NCBI RefSeq assembly: GCF_913062725.1
Contig: NZ_CAJXWY010000007.1
Span: 26,632 to 90,631 of the forward strand
Direction of reading: 5' to 3'
DNA from: an uncultured Thiohalocapsa sp.
GTDB lineage: Bacteria > Pseudomonadota > Gammaproteobacteria > Chromatiales > Chromatiaceae
Length of the DNA: 64,000 nucleotides
The notes under the pieces are model-generated. The model saw only the letters and a program-made list of their open reading frames with translations, was not told where the DNA came from and made no database searches. Position numbers and translations under genes: made by a program. Shown here piece after piece: positions 44,650 through 55,052 of the stretch; the first letter of the stretch is position 1, and every line of letters begins with the position of its first letter.

Positions 44650-46263
44650 CTAGCCAATCAGTGGGAAGCTCACGGCGATGGCGCCGGCGAAGGCCAGGGC
44701 GTTGCTGACGGCCGCCACCAGCGGCTGGCCGGTGCGGCGGTAAATCCAGCCGCTGAACAGGCCGTAGACCAGAAAGAGCACCAGCATGGCGGGGATGATG
44801 ATCACCAGGAAGAAGAGCTCGCTCAGGTTCAGCGCCACGGCGATCATGAGGGAGACCAGGAACAGTGCCTTGGTGAGCGCATAGGCCGCCCCGGGGGCCG
44901 CCGGGCCGCGGGTCAGCCATTCGTCGGCGACGCACCAGAGGAGCGTGCCGACGAGGAGCGCAGCCACCGTGGCGAGGCGATGCGGCGGCGGCAGATAGCT
45001 GGCGACGAAGTGATCCGTCGGCAACGACAGGGCCAGGGTCTCGAATACCACCACCAGGGCGACTGCTGTTACCAGGGCCCTGACCGAGGCATCGCCGAGC
45101 CGGGGCAGCGCGCCTGCCCGCCACAGACCGATCAGGGTGAGGAGCCCATAGAGCCCGAAGTGGAGGGCGATGTAGTCGCCGATGGCGATGGCCAGAAAGT
45201 CCGTCGGCACCGGCCAGAGCAGCAGCGGTGTCAGCAGCGCCGGCGCCACGGCGATGGGCCAGAAGCGCCGCCAGCCCCAGCCGGGGGCGGCGCCGGCGCC
45301 GAGGCGCTGCGCCGACACCTGCGGCAGGCGCAGCGTCAGGGGCCAGGCCAGCAACAGCACGCCGAGGTAGTACAGCCCGAGCCAGCGCGGGCGTTGATCG
45401 ACGCCGTCTGCGATGGCGGCGGGCGCGCGCTCGCCGAAGGCTGCTCGCAGCCAGGCCACCGTCGCGCGCAGGGTCGTGGCGCTGTAGAGCACGCCGATGT
45501 GCTCGACGCCGTCGGCGATCACCAGCCGCCGGGCGGTGCCGTGCGCGAAGCTGCCGTAGGTGGTCTCCGGTGCGACGGCGGCGGCGGCCACATCGGCCAC
45601 CGCGGCGACGGCGGCGCGCCCCTGGGCCTGGATCACGGGCGGCTCCCAGGCGCCGTAGACGAACAGCAGGTTCACCGCCGGCAGTTGCTCCACGGGCAGC
45701 GACAGGTAGGGTGAAACCGCCACCAGGGCGCGCACGCCGGCGTGGTCATTGGCATAGCGCGTGGCGATGTCGCCTGCCATGGAGTGGCCCAGCAGCGCCA
45801 GCGGCGCATTCCCCTGGGGCAGGGTGCGGGCGTAGTCCACCACCGCCGCGAGGGCATCGAGCAGGGCGGCGGCGCGGGCTTCGTCGCCGATGCGCCCGGC
45901 CAGCGGCTGCGCGTGACGGCCGTGACCCGGAAAGTCGAAGACCAGCGCCCGGTAGCCGGCCCGGGCCAGGCTCACGGCCAGCGGGTGCATGAGCTGCCGC
46001 GAGCCCGCGAAGCCGTGGGCCACCACCACCACCGGGCCCGGCGGGGCGTCCTGCGCCTGGAACACCGTCACGGGGATGGCGCCGACCTCGGTTTGCGTCA
46101 CCTCCAGCCCGGCATAGCCGGCGAAGAGTCCGGCGGCGCCTGCGAGCAGGGCGAGCCCGCCCAGCACGGCGGCCGCCCAGTGCGCCGCCCGCCAGCGCGG
46201 CGCCTGGGGTACCTGGGAAGACGCCCGTGGGGACGCCGTCCTTCGCCTGGTGCGATGGGGCAC
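44650..46263 (-). CDS. Alpha/beta-hydrolase fused to a multi-helix membrane domain
   Basis: A 537-residue protein. An amino-terminal helix (about 30-50) leads into an alpha/beta-hydrolase domain (about 60-275) with VVVVAHGFAGSRQLM (oxyanion region), nucleophile elbow GHSMAG, and a late histidine in DGVEHIGVLYS. The second half has about seven transmembrane segments (YYLGVLLLAWPLTL to AFAGAIAVSFPLIG). Start is GTG at 46263. It lies 17 bases after fabA, so probably co-transcribed with proS-fabA. Substrate unknown; a lipid or ester in the envelope is plausible. Confidence 0.8.
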   Translation of the reverse strand: MPHRTRRRTASPRASSQVPQAPRWRAAHWAAAVLGGLALLAGAAGLFAGYAGLEVTQTEVGAIPVTVFQAQDAPPGPVVVVAHGFAGSRQLMHPLAVSLARAGYRALVFDFPGHGRHAQPLAGRIGDEARAAALLDALAAVVDYARTLPQGNAPLALLGHSMAGDIATRYANDHAGVRALVAVSPYLSLPVEQLPAVNLLFVYGAWEPPVIQAQGRAAVAAVADVAAAAVAPETTYGSFAHGTARRLVIADGVEHIGVLYSATTLRATVAWLRAAFGERAPAAIADGVDQRPRWLGLYYLGVLLLAWPLTLRLPQVSAQRLGAGAAPGWGWRRFWPIAVAPALLTPLLLWPVPTDFLAIAIGDYIALHFGLYGLLTLIGLWRAGALPRLGDASVRALVTAVALVVVFETLALSLPTDHFVASYLPPPHRLATVAALLVGTLLWCVADEWLTRGPAAPGAAYALTKALFLVSLMIAVALNLSELFFLVIIIPAMLVLFLVYGLFSGWIYRRTGQPLVAAVSNALAFAGAIAVSFPLIG

Positions 46264-46280
46264 GGGTCAGACGCGGCGGC

Positions 46281-46796
46281 TCAGAAGCCCTCGGTGGATG
46301 TGAACAGACCCACGCGCAGGTCTTTGGCGGTGTAGATCTCGCGGCCGTCCACGTCCATGGTGCCGTCGGCGATGCCGAGCACCAGCTTGCGCGAGATCAC
46401 CCGTTTCATGTGCACGTGATAGGTGACCTGCTTCGCGGCGGGCAGCACCTGCCCGGTGAACTTGACCTCGCCGACACCCAGCGCCCGGCCGTGGCCGGGG
46501 TTACCGATCCAGGCCAGGTAGAAGCCGACGATCTGCCACATGGCATCGAGGCCCAGACAGCCTGGCATGACCGGATCGCCGGGGAAGTGGCAGCCGAAGA
46601 ACCACAGCTCGGGACTGATATCCAGCTCGGCGACGATCTCGCCCTTGCCGTAGGCGCCGCCGTGATCGGCGATGCGCGTGATGCGATCCATCATCAGCAT
46701 GTTGGGCACCGGCAACTGTGCATTGCCGGGGCCGAACATGTCGCCGTAGCCGCAGGCGAGCAACTGCTCGCGGTCGAAGGATTCGGTTCTGCTCAT
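46281..46796 (-). CDS. fabA: 3-hydroxydecanoyl-ACP dehydratase/isomerase FabA
   Basis: A 171-residue bifunctional enzyme that introduces the cis double bond in anaerobic unsaturated fatty acid synthesis. The catalytic pair His70 and Asp84 ([19 protein letters not shown]) is at exactly the E. coli positions. No fabB is adjacent, unlike the fabA-fabB pairs of Pseudomonas. It lies 97 bases after proS on the same strand. Confidence 0.96.
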   Translation of the reverse strand: MSRTESFDREQLLACGYGDMFGPGNAQLPVPNMLMMDRITRIADHGGAYGKGEIVAELDISPELWFFGCHFPGDPVMPGCLGLDAMWQIVGFYLAWIGNPGHGRALGVGEVKFTGQVLPAAKQVTYHVHMKRVISRKLVLGIADGTMDVDGREIYTAKDLRVGLFTSTEGF

Positions 46797-46893
46797 GCGC
46801 GCTGTGGGTCCTGTGCGTTGGCTGGAATGGGCCGCGCCGGCTCCTGCGGGCGGGCCGCCGCCGGTGTGGCGGCATACAAGGAGGTCTGCGGGC

Positions 46894-48621
46894 TCAGCCG
46901 GCGAGCTTGCGCTCGAGAAAGGGCACGATGTCGTCGAGACCGATGAGCTGCATCTCGGCGTCGCCGCGACCCTGATATTCCACGCGACCGTCATCCAGGT
47001 GCTTGTCGCCCACCACCACCCGGTGCGGGATGCCGATCAGCTCCATGTCCGCGAACATGAAGCCCGGACGCACGTCGCGGTCGTCGAGCAGCACCTCGAG
47101 GCCCACGGCGCGGAGGCGCTCGTAGAGATCCGCCACGACCTCGCGCACACGGAAGGACTTGGCATACTTCATGGGCAGCAGGGCGACCTCGAACGGGGCG
47201 ATGGCCGCCGGCCAGAGAATGCCGCGGTCGTCGTGGTGCTGCTCGATGGCGGCGGCGACGACGCGGGAGACGCCGATGCCGTAGCAGCCCATGGTCATGG
47301 TGACGGCGCGGCCCGCCTCGTCGAGCACCTTGGCCTGCATGGCCTCGGCGTACTTGGTGCCCAGCTGAAAGATGTGACCCACCTCGATGCCGCGGGCGAT
47401 GGTGATGTGGCCGGCACCGTCCGGGCTCGCATCCCCTTCCACCACATTGCGCAGGTCGGCCACCTCCGGCAGGGGCAGGTCCCGGCCCCAGTTGAGGCCG
47501 AACCAATGCTTGCCGTCGATGTTGGCGCCGGCGCTGAAGTCGGCGGCGACGGCCGCCGCCCGGTCGGCGATGCAGGGCAGGGGCAGGTCTCGGGGGCCGA
47601 GTGAGCCGGGGCCGGCGCCGACGGCGGCGCGGATTTCGTCCTCTGTGGCCATGCGCAGCGGCGCCAGCACCCCGGGCAGTTTCTCGGCCTTGACGATGTT
47701 CAGCTCGTGGTCGCCGCGCACCAGCAGGGCCACCAGGCCCTGCGCTTCGCCCGTTTGCGGATCCGCCGCCGCCACCACCAGCGTCTTGATGGTGCGCTCG
47801 ATGGGTTGGCCGAAGCCCTGCACCAGGTCGGCGATGGTCCTGGCCTCCGGCGTGTCGACGAGGCGGGCGTCTTCCGCCGCCGGCGCCGGTGCAGAGGCGG
47901 GGGCAACCGCCTCCGCCAGCTCCACATTGGCGGCGTAGTCGCTGGCGGTGGAGAAGGCGATGGCGTCCTCGCCGGAGGCCGCCAGCACGTGGAACTCGTG
48001 GGAGGCGTTGCCGCCGATGGCACCGGTGTCCGCCTGTACGGCGCGGAAGTCCAGCCCGCAGCGGCGGAAGATGCGGCTGTAGGTGTCGTACATGACGTTG
48101 TAGGTGGCGGCCAGCGAGTCCTGGCTCAGGTGGAAGGAGTAGGCGTCCTTCATCAGGAACTCGCGGGCACGCATCACCCCAAAGCGCGGGCGCACCTCAT
48201 CGCGGAACTTGGTCTGGATCTGATAATAATTGACGGGCAGCTGCTTGTAGCTCTTCAGCTCATTGCGGGCGAGGTCGGTGATGATCTCCTCGTGCGTCGG
48301 GCCGAAGCAGAACTCCCGTTGATGCCGGTCTTTGATCCGCAGCAGCTCCGGGCCGTACTGCTCCCAGCGGCCGGATTCCTGCCACAGCTCCGCCGGCTGC
48401 ACCGCCGGCATGGACACCTCGAGCGCACCGGCGCGGTCCATTTCTTCGCGCACGATGCGCTCGACTTTGCGCAGCACCCTGAGCCCCAGCGGCAGCCAGG
48501 TGTAAAGACCGGCGGCGAGCTTGCGAATCATGCCGGCGCGCAGCATCAGCCGGTGGCTGGCGATCTCTGCGTCAGCGGGGGTTTCTTTGACGGTTTGAAG
48601 CGGAAACCGGGACGTGCGCAT
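46894..48621 (-). CDS. proS: Prolyl-tRNA synthetase
   Basis: A 575-residue class II aminoacyl-tRNA synthetase of the bacterial (ProS type 1) form. [20 protein letters not shown] begins a canonical amino terminus. Class II motifs are seen as FGPTHEE (motif 2 region) and [18 protein letters not shown] (motif 3). The insertion editing domain lies at about 225-380, between the catalytic motifs, and the anticodon-binding domain at the end. It is divergent from ilvB. Confidence 0.97.
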   Translation of the reverse strand: MRTSRFPLQTVKETPADAEIASHRLMLRAGMIRKLAAGLYTWLPLGLRVLRKVERIVREEMDRAGALEVSMPAVQPAELWQESGRWEQYGPELLRIKDRHQREFCFGPTHEEIITDLARNELKSYKQLPVNYYQIQTKFRDEVRPRFGVMRAREFLMKDAYSFHLSQDSLAATYNVMYDTYSRIFRRCGLDFRAVQADTGAIGGNASHEFHVLAASGEDAIAFSTASDYAANVELAEAVAPASAPAPAAEDARLVDTPEARTIADLVQGFGQPIERTIKTLVVAAADPQTGEAQGLVALLVRGDHELNIVKAEKLPGVLAPLRMATEDEIRAAVGAGPGSLGPRDLPLPCIADRAAAVAADFSAGANIDGKHWFGLNWGRDLPLPEVADLRNVVEGDASPDGAGHITIARGIEVGHIFQLGTKYAEAMQAKVLDEAGRAVTMTMGCYGIGVSRVVAAAIEQHHDDRGILWPAAIAPFEVALLPMKYAKSFRVREVVADLYERLRAVGLEVLLDDRDVRPGFMFADMELIGIPHRVVVGDKHLDDGRVEYQGRGDAEMQLIGLDDIVPFLERKLAG

Positions 48622-49044
48622 GGCGGTTGGCTGCAATGACAGGGCCCTGGGGCGGCGCCTTGGGCGGAAACGCCGGAGTCTAGCGACGCCTGCTGGTGCG
48701 GACAAGCCGCATCGGGCCGGCGCATCTGCCCGCCGCCAGGCCCTGCGCCCGCCCGCCCCGTCGCAGGCCTCGCCGCCGGGAAGTCCGGCCGGAGAACGAT
48801 GGAGTCTTGACCGCCGTCGTCGGATTCACGTATTTTCGAGCGTTTACCGGCGCCTAAGCGCGTCCTGTGGCGGCGACGGCCGTTGTCCCGCGGCGAGCAT
48901 CCACCACCGCCTGTGGGTAGCCGCGGGCCCTCGTCCCGCGCGCTGTGGCGCGCTAATTGTTGGTGCGCATGTGCCCAAGCGCTTGCGCTGCCCGCCCGCC
49001 GCCGATATTTGTTGCCGGTACCCGTCTTCGAGAGGTCAGCCCCC
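48622..49044. promoter_or_regulatory. proS-ilvB divergent region
   Basis: A 423-base intergenic region. On the plus strand TTGACC (48807-48812), an 18-base gap and TATTTT (48831-48836) make a plausible sigma-70 promoter for ilvB, leaving a leader of about 200 bases. A GCGCGC-TGTG-GCGCGC hairpin lies near 48939-48954. I saw no short leader peptide rich in Leu, Ile and Val codons, so classical ilv attenuation is not supported. Confidence 0.45.
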
Positions 49045-50850
49045 ATGGATCAAGTCAAGCCGGATCAACTCAAGCCGGAGCACCCCCTACCGAGTGCCGG
49101 GCTCAGCGTGGAGCAATCGACGCCTGAGCTGAGCGGCGCCGAGATTACGGTACAGGCCCTGATCGATGAGGGGGTCGAGCTCGTGTTCGGCTATCCCGGC
49201 GGCGCCGTGCTCCACATCTACGATGCGCTGTTCAAGCGCGACGAGGTCAAGCACATCCTGGTGCGCCACGAGCAGGGCGCAACCCACGCCGCCGATGGCT
49301 ATGCCCGGGCGACCGGCAAGGTCGGCGTCTGCCTGGTGACCTCGGGCCCCGGCGCCACCAATGCCGTCACGGGCATCGCCACGGCGCACATGGACTCCAT
49401 TCCCATGGTGATCATCACCGGCCAGGTGCCGACGCCGGTCATCGGCAGCGACGCCTTCCAGGAGGTGGACACCGTCGGCATCACCCGCCCGTGCGTCAAG
49501 CACAACTTCCTGGTGAAACGGGTGGAGGATCTCGCCGAGACCATCAAGAAGGCGTTTTTCATCGCCCGCTCGGGCCGCCCCGGACCGGTGGTGGTGGACA
49601 TCCCCAAGGACGTCACCGACCCGAACATCAAGATCCCCTACCGCTATCCGGCGGAGGTTGCGATACGCTCCTACCACCCGGCGCAGCGCGGTCACCAGGG
49701 GCAGATCAAAAAGGCCGTCGAGCGCATGCTCGCCGCCAAGCGCCCGGTGGTCTACACCGGCGGCGGCGTGGTGCTCGGCGATGCCGGCGCGGCGCTGACG
49801 GCGCTGGTGCGCGAGCTGGGCTTCCCCATCACCAGCACCTTGATGGGGCTCGGCGCCTATCCCATGACCGACAAGCAGTTCCTCGGCATGCTCGGCATGC
49901 ACGGCACCTACGAAGCCAACATGGCCATGCACGAGACGGATTGTCTCATCGCCATCGGTGCCCGCTTCGACGACCGTGTCACCGGCAAGATCGCGCATTT
50001 CTGCCCGCACGCCGAGATCATCCACGTCGACGTGGACCCGTCGTCCATTTCCAAGACCGTCAAGGTCCATATCCCCATCGTCGGGCCGGTGCAATCCGTG
50101 CTGGACGACATGCTGGCGGTGCTGAAAGACAGCAACGCCCGCCCGGACCGCGATGCGCTCACCGCCTGGTGGGGGCAGATCGATGACTGGAAGCGCATCG
50201 ACTGCCTGCGCTACGACCGCACCAGCCCGGTCATCAAGCCCCAGTTTGCGGTGGAGACCCTGTACAAGGTCACCAACGGCGAGCTGTTCCTGACCTCCGA
50301 CGTGGGTCAGCATCAGATGTTCGCGGCCCAGTTCTATCCCTTCGACAAGCCCCGGCGCTGGATCAACTCCGGTGGTCTGGGCACCATGGGCTTCGGTCTG
50401 CCGGCGGCCATGGGGGTGCAGCTGGCCTATCCGGACGCCCCCGTCGCCTGTATCTCCGGCGAGGCCAGCATCCTCATGTGCATCCAGGAGATGGCCACCT
50501 GCAAACAGTACGACCTGCCGGTGAAAGTCGTTCTGCTCAACAATGGCTACATGGGCATGGTGCGGCAATGGCAGGAATTCTTCTACGAGAGCCGTTACGC
50601 GCATTCCTATGTGGATGCCCTGCCGGACTTCGTGCAGCTCGCCCAGAGCTTCGGCCATGTCGGCATGCGGGTGGACAAGCCCGATGAGCTGGAGGCGGCG
50701 ATGCGCGAGGCCTTCGCCATGAAAGACCGCTTCGTATTCCTTGACGTCATCGTCGATCCGGCCGAAAACGTCTACCCGATGATCGCCGCGGGCAAGGGGC
50801 ATCACGAGATGGAGCTGCCGCCGACCATGTCGGAGCGGGAGCTCGCCTGA
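49045..50850 (+). CDS. ilvB: Acetolactate synthase large (catalytic) subunit
   Basis: A 601-residue thiamine diphosphate enzyme condensing pyruvate to acetolactate (or acetohydroxybutyrate). The cofactor-activating glutamate is in VRHEQGATHAADGYARATG. The FAD-associated central domain is present, and ThDP is bound through GEASILMCIQEMAT to LLNNGYMGM. ATG 49045 with GAGAGG upstream is the start; the frame is open to 48883 without a better site. The regulatory subunit gene follows after 268 bases. Confidence 0.95.
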   Translation: MDQVKPDQLKPEHPLPSAGLSVEQSTPELSGAEITVQALIDEGVELVFGYPGGAVLHIYDALFKRDEVKHILVRHEQGATHAADGYARATGKVGVCLVTSGPGATNAVTGIATAHMDSIPMVIITGQVPTPVIGSDAFQEVDTVGITRPCVKHNFLVKRVEDLAETIKKAFFIARSGRPGPVVVDIPKDVTDPNIKIPYRYPAEVAIRSYHPAQRGHQGQIKKAVERMLAAKRPVVYTGGGVVLGDAGAALTALVRELGFPITSTLMGLGAYPMTDKQFLGMLGMHGTYEANMAMHETDCLIAIGARFDDRVTGKIAHFCPHAEIIHVDVDPSSISKTVKVHIPIVGPVQSVLDDMLAVLKDSNARPDRDALTAWWGQIDDWKRIDCLRYDRTSPVIKPQFAVETLYKVTNGELFLTSDVGQHQMFAAQFYPFDKPRRWINSGGLGTMGFGLPAAMGVQLAYPDAPVACISGEASILMCIQEMATCKQYDLPVKVVLLNNGYMGMVRQWQEFFYESRYAHSYVDALPDFVQLAQSFGHVGMRVDKPDELEAAMREAFAMKDRFVFLDVIVDPAENVYPMIAAGKGHHEMELPPTMSERELA

Positions 50851-51118
50851 TGGGTCGCCCGGCAGTGAGACCAGTGGGGCGCCCGGGGAGCCGCCGGACG
50901 CCGGCGTGACAGCAAGCGCCACGCCGGCGACTGAACGACGCAGACACGCGCGGTGCCCGCCCGCGCATCCGCGCAGCGCTGAAAAGACCGCACGACTGGC
51001 CCCAAGCAGCGCCGCACACCCTGCATGATGCTAAGGCGCGCCCCCAACGCGGCCCTCAAGCCGCCCCCGGCCGCACGATCGAGCTTAACGTCCACCGCCC
51101 ATTCGTAAGTCAACCCGA

Positions 51119-51610
51119 ATGAGACACATCCTCTCCATGCTGGTCGAGAACGAATCCGGCGCGCTGTCGCGCATCGCCGGCCTCTTCTCCGCCCGCGGCT
51201 ACAACATCGAGTCCCTCACCGTCGCGCCGACGGATGAGCCGACGCTCTCGCGCATGACGCTGGTGACCAGCGGCAACGATGACATCGTCGAGCAGATCAA
51301 AAAGCAGCTCAACAAGCTCATCGATGTGGTGAAGCTCCAGGACCTGTCCGAGGGCGAGCACATCGAGCGCGAGATGATGCTCATCAAGCTGAAGGCCGCC
51401 CGCCCGGACCGCGAAGAGCTGAAGCGGCTCACCGAGATCTTCCGCGCCAAAGTCATCGATGTGACGGACGCAAGCTACGTCGTCGAGCTGACGGGTGCCT
51501 CGAAGAAGCTCGACGCATTTATCGAAGCGGTTCCGGAGGGGTTGATCACCGAAGTGGTCCGCTCCGGGCCCACCGGTATCTCCCGCGGCGAAAAGGGTCT
51601 GACGGTCTAG
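51119..51610 (+). CDS. ilvN: Acetolactate synthase small (regulatory) subunit
   Basis: A 163-residue subunit with an amino-terminal ACT domain (RHILSMLVENESGALSRIAGLFSARGYNIESLTVAPT) that binds valine, and the carboxy-terminal domain that activates the catalytic subunit. Length and pattern match IlvH/IlvN. The 268-base gap after ilvB is unusually long for this pair and contains no gene that I recognise. Confidence 0.95.
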   Translation: MRHILSMLVENESGALSRIAGLFSARGYNIESLTVAPTDEPTLSRMTLVTSGNDDIVEQIKKQLNKLIDVVKLQDLSEGEHIEREMMLIKLKAARPDREELKRLTEIFRAKVIDVTDASYVVELTGASKKLDAFIEAVPEGLITEVVRSGPTGISRGEKGLTV

Positions 51611-51765
51611 GGGGCCGGTGACGCATGACGGGTGAAGAGGCGCGCAGGGGGCGCATCGGTGAAACGCCCCCGTCTGCCCCGACACCTGTGACGCGCGGCC
51701 CGGAATACCCCCTCGCCACTCCCCCAAGCCACACCCATTACCAAGATCTGCTTCCCGTGCTTTAA

Positions 51766-52797
<1,032 letters not shown>

Positions 52798-52817
52798 GCC
52801 CGACCGCCCCCGACAGC

Positions 52818-52853
52818 CCGGGGTGCCGGCCGCCGCAGGCCGGCGCTCCCCGG
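52818..52853. terminator. Nested hairpin between convergent ilvC and corC-like gene
   Basis: CCGGGG pairs with CCCCGG outside an inner stem GCCGGCC/GGCCGGC with a six-base loop. It is GC-rich, placed between two convergent genes, and lacks a T-run, so a bidirectional terminator is likely but not certain. Confidence 0.5.
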
Positions 52854-52884
52854 CGGCGCGGTAGCGTTCCCCCTGCGCGGCTCG

Positions 52885-54195
52885 CTAGCGGGCATCGAGC
52901 CGCTCCACCAACACCTTGTCCACGCGCTGCTGGTCCATGTCGACCACCTCGAAGCGCAGCCCCGCGCTCTCGAAGTGCTCTGATGCCTGCGGCACACGTC
53001 CCAGCATGTGCATTACGAAGCCACCGAGGGTGTGAAAGCCTGCGCCTTCTTCGCCCGGTAGCGGCGCATCGAGCCCGAGCTCGGCGCGCAGGCGCTCCAG
53101 GGGCAGGCTGCCGTCCACGAGCCAGGAGCCGTCGGCGCGGCGTGTGATCTCGTCCGCAATCGGGGCATCGTCGCCCAGTGGCGTGCCGACGATGGCCGTG
53201 AGCACATCGGCGAGGGTGACCAGGCCTTCGAGGCTGCCGTACTCGTCGACGATGAGCGCCAGGTTGATGTGCGTGTCGCGGAAGGTCTCCAACAACTGGG
53301 CGGCGTTCAGGCTTTGCGGAACGAACACCGGTGGCTGCACCAGCCGCTGCAGGTCAACCGCTGAGGGTGCCATCGTCGCCAGGGCATCCGGCAACAAATC
53401 CGCCAACCGCAGCACCCCGAGCAGATGCTGATCGAGTCCGCCGCGGTGCACTGGCACCAGGGTGTGTCGCAGCGCCGCCAGCGACAGCTTCAGCGCCTCC
53501 GGCTCCTGCTCCGTTTCCAGATCCAGGGCCTCGATCTCGTTGCGTGGGGTCATGATGGCGCCGATGGGCAGCTCGTCGAGGCGCAGCACGTTGGCAACCA
53601 TCGGCTCCTCGCCGGCATGGAACACGCCGGCCTCGGCGCCCTGCGCCATCAACACCCGGATTTCTTCGTCGCTCACCGGCGGTTCCCCGTGGCGATGCGC
53701 CCCGGTCAACCGCAGCAGCCACCCGCTGGAGGCCGACAGCAGCCAGACCACGGGCAGGGCGGCGCGACTCAGCCAGCTGAGGGGGCGCGCCACCAGCGAA
53801 GCCAGCGCCTCCGGGGCCAGGAGCGCGAGCTGCTTGGGCACCAACTCGCCGATCACCACCGACAGGTAAGTGATCGCCCCCACCACAAGCACCAGCGCCA
53901 GCAGATCGGCCGACGGTGCGAGCAGCGGCACACCCGAGAGCATCTCGCGCAGCGGCTGTGCCAGCGCCGCCTCCCCCAGCGCACCCATCAGAATCCCGAC
54001 CAGGGTGATGCCAACCTGGATGGTGGACAAGAAGGCGCCCGGATCCCGCTTGAGCGCGATGGCCTCGCGCGCGCCGCGGCGGCCACGCTCCGCGCGCTCT
54101 TCGAGCCGCGACTGGCGTGCGGAGACCACCGCGATCTCGGACATCGCGAGCACGCCGTTCGTGAGGATCAGCATGAGAATCAACAGGGCTTCCAT
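52885..54195 (-). CDS. CorC/HlyC-CNNM family membrane protein
   Basis: A 436-residue protein. An amino-terminal CNNM (DUF21) membrane domain (about 1-185, with four hydrophobic segments and LSTIQVGITLVGILMGALGEA and VVIGELVPKQLAL) precedes a CBS-domain pair (about 205-325, PIGAIMTPRNEIEALD, LALIVDEYGSLEGLVTLAD) and a carboxy-terminal CorC_HlyC domain (about 345-430). Members take part in magnesium/cobalt efflux. ATG 54195 is preferred, just before the first helix. It is transcribed convergently to ilvC. Confidence 0.9.
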   Translation of the reverse strand: MEALLILMLILTNGVLAMSEIAVVSARQSRLEERAERGRRGAREAIALKRDPGAFLSTIQVGITLVGILMGALGEAALAQPLREMLSGVPLLAPSADLLALVLVVGAITYLSVVIGELVPKQLALLAPEALASLVARPLSWLSRAALPVVWLLSASSGWLLRLTGAHRHGEPPVSDEEIRVLMAQGAEAGVFHAGEEPMVANVLRLDELPIGAIMTPRNEIEALDLETEQEPEALKLSLAALRHTLVPVHRGGLDQHLLGVLRLADLLPDALATMAPSAVDLQRLVQPPVFVPQSLNAAQLLETFRDTHINLALIVDEYGSLEGLVTLADVLTAIVGTPLGDDAPIADEITRRADGSWLVDGSLPLERLRAELGLDAPLPGEEGAGFHTLGGFVMHMLGRVPQASEHFESAGLRFEVVDMDQQRVDKVLVERLDAR

Positions 54196-54300
54196 GGGCC
54201 GCTTCGTCGTTGTACAAACCAATCCCCAGCATGACACAGTGGCCGGCATGTAGGCCGGTCAGTCGTATCAAGGCCTGATGGCTCCCGGGCCGAAGCGCTG

Positions 54301-55005
54301 TCAGTCAGTCCCTGCGCTCAGGATGGCGAAAAAGAATCCGCCACCGGGTGCCTGGCTTGGTCGGAACATCACGTGATAGCCATTGTCAGCGGCAAGTGCC
54401 TCGATCCATCCGGGCCCGGCGCGTCCCCAGCGATAGGGGGCATCGGCTTGGTCCTGATAGCAAACCGTAAATTCATCGACGCTGTAGCCACTATCCCTTA
54501 CATGACCCGTCTCGAGCACAAGCTTACCGGATGGCCGCAGGCGGCCGAGCAGTTGCCGGACGCCCGCGCGAGCCGGCTCGGCATCGCCGAATATTCCCAA
54601 GCCGTTGCCAACCAATAAGATCAGATCAAAGGCTTGCTCAGGTAATGCATCGAGTGATGCGAAAAACCCATTCGGTGTGCCCACCGTAGCTGCACAATAG
54701 TCCCGCAGCCCCGGACAACGTTCGACGCCAACACAGAGTGCGTGGGGCGCATGCTCCCGGATCACCTTGAGATGCCGACCCGCCCCGCAGCCCACATCGA
54801 GCACCGCCGGTTGCCGGCTGGCCGAAAATGGCTTCGTCAGTTCGCCTAATAAGGCAACCTCCTCCCGCCGACACGCGAGGAAATCCTGCGTCCGCATGCG
54901 CAGTGCCTGGCCGTTGGGTGGACGCATTTCAAAGTAACGGGCTGGACTCCCGGGCGGATCCTGGAGACCATCCAGCAGGGCTTGACCGAAGGCTGAGATA
55001 GGCAT
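54301..55005 (-). CDS. Class I SAM-dependent methyltransferase
   Basis: A 234-residue methyltransferase. Motif I is AVLDVGCGAGRHL, the acidic residue after strand 2 is in VGVERCPGL, and the motif IV region FDLILLVGNGLGIFG resembles small-molecule or protein methyltransferases rather than DNA ones (no NPPY). The last 50 residues carry aromatic-rich YRWGRAGPGW. It is the last gene of a four-gene set with the aspartic protease-methyltransferase, SMC-like and Mre11-like genes, 47 bases after the previous one. Base composition is lower in G+C than the flanking housekeeping genes. Substrate unknown. Confidence 0.85.
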   Translation of the reverse strand: MPISAFGQALLDGLQDPPGSPARYFEMRPPNGQALRMRTQDFLACRREEVALLGELTKPFSASRQPAVLDVGCGAGRHLKVIREHAPHALCVGVERCPGLRDYCAATVGTPNGFFASLDALPEQAFDLILLVGNGLGIFGDAEPARAGVRQLLGRLRPSGKLVLETGHVRDSGYSVDEFTVCYQDQADAPYRWGRAGPGWIEALAADNGYHVMFRPSQAPGGGFFFAILSAGTD

Positions 55006-55052
55006 CGCGTTGTTTCCATGCTATGACTGTTGTGGCCAAGTGGGGCAGCCGG

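Noticed and set aside
48622..49044. Classical ilv attenuator with leader peptide
   Set aside because: No short frame rich in Leu, Ile and Val codons followed by a T-tailed hairpin was found.
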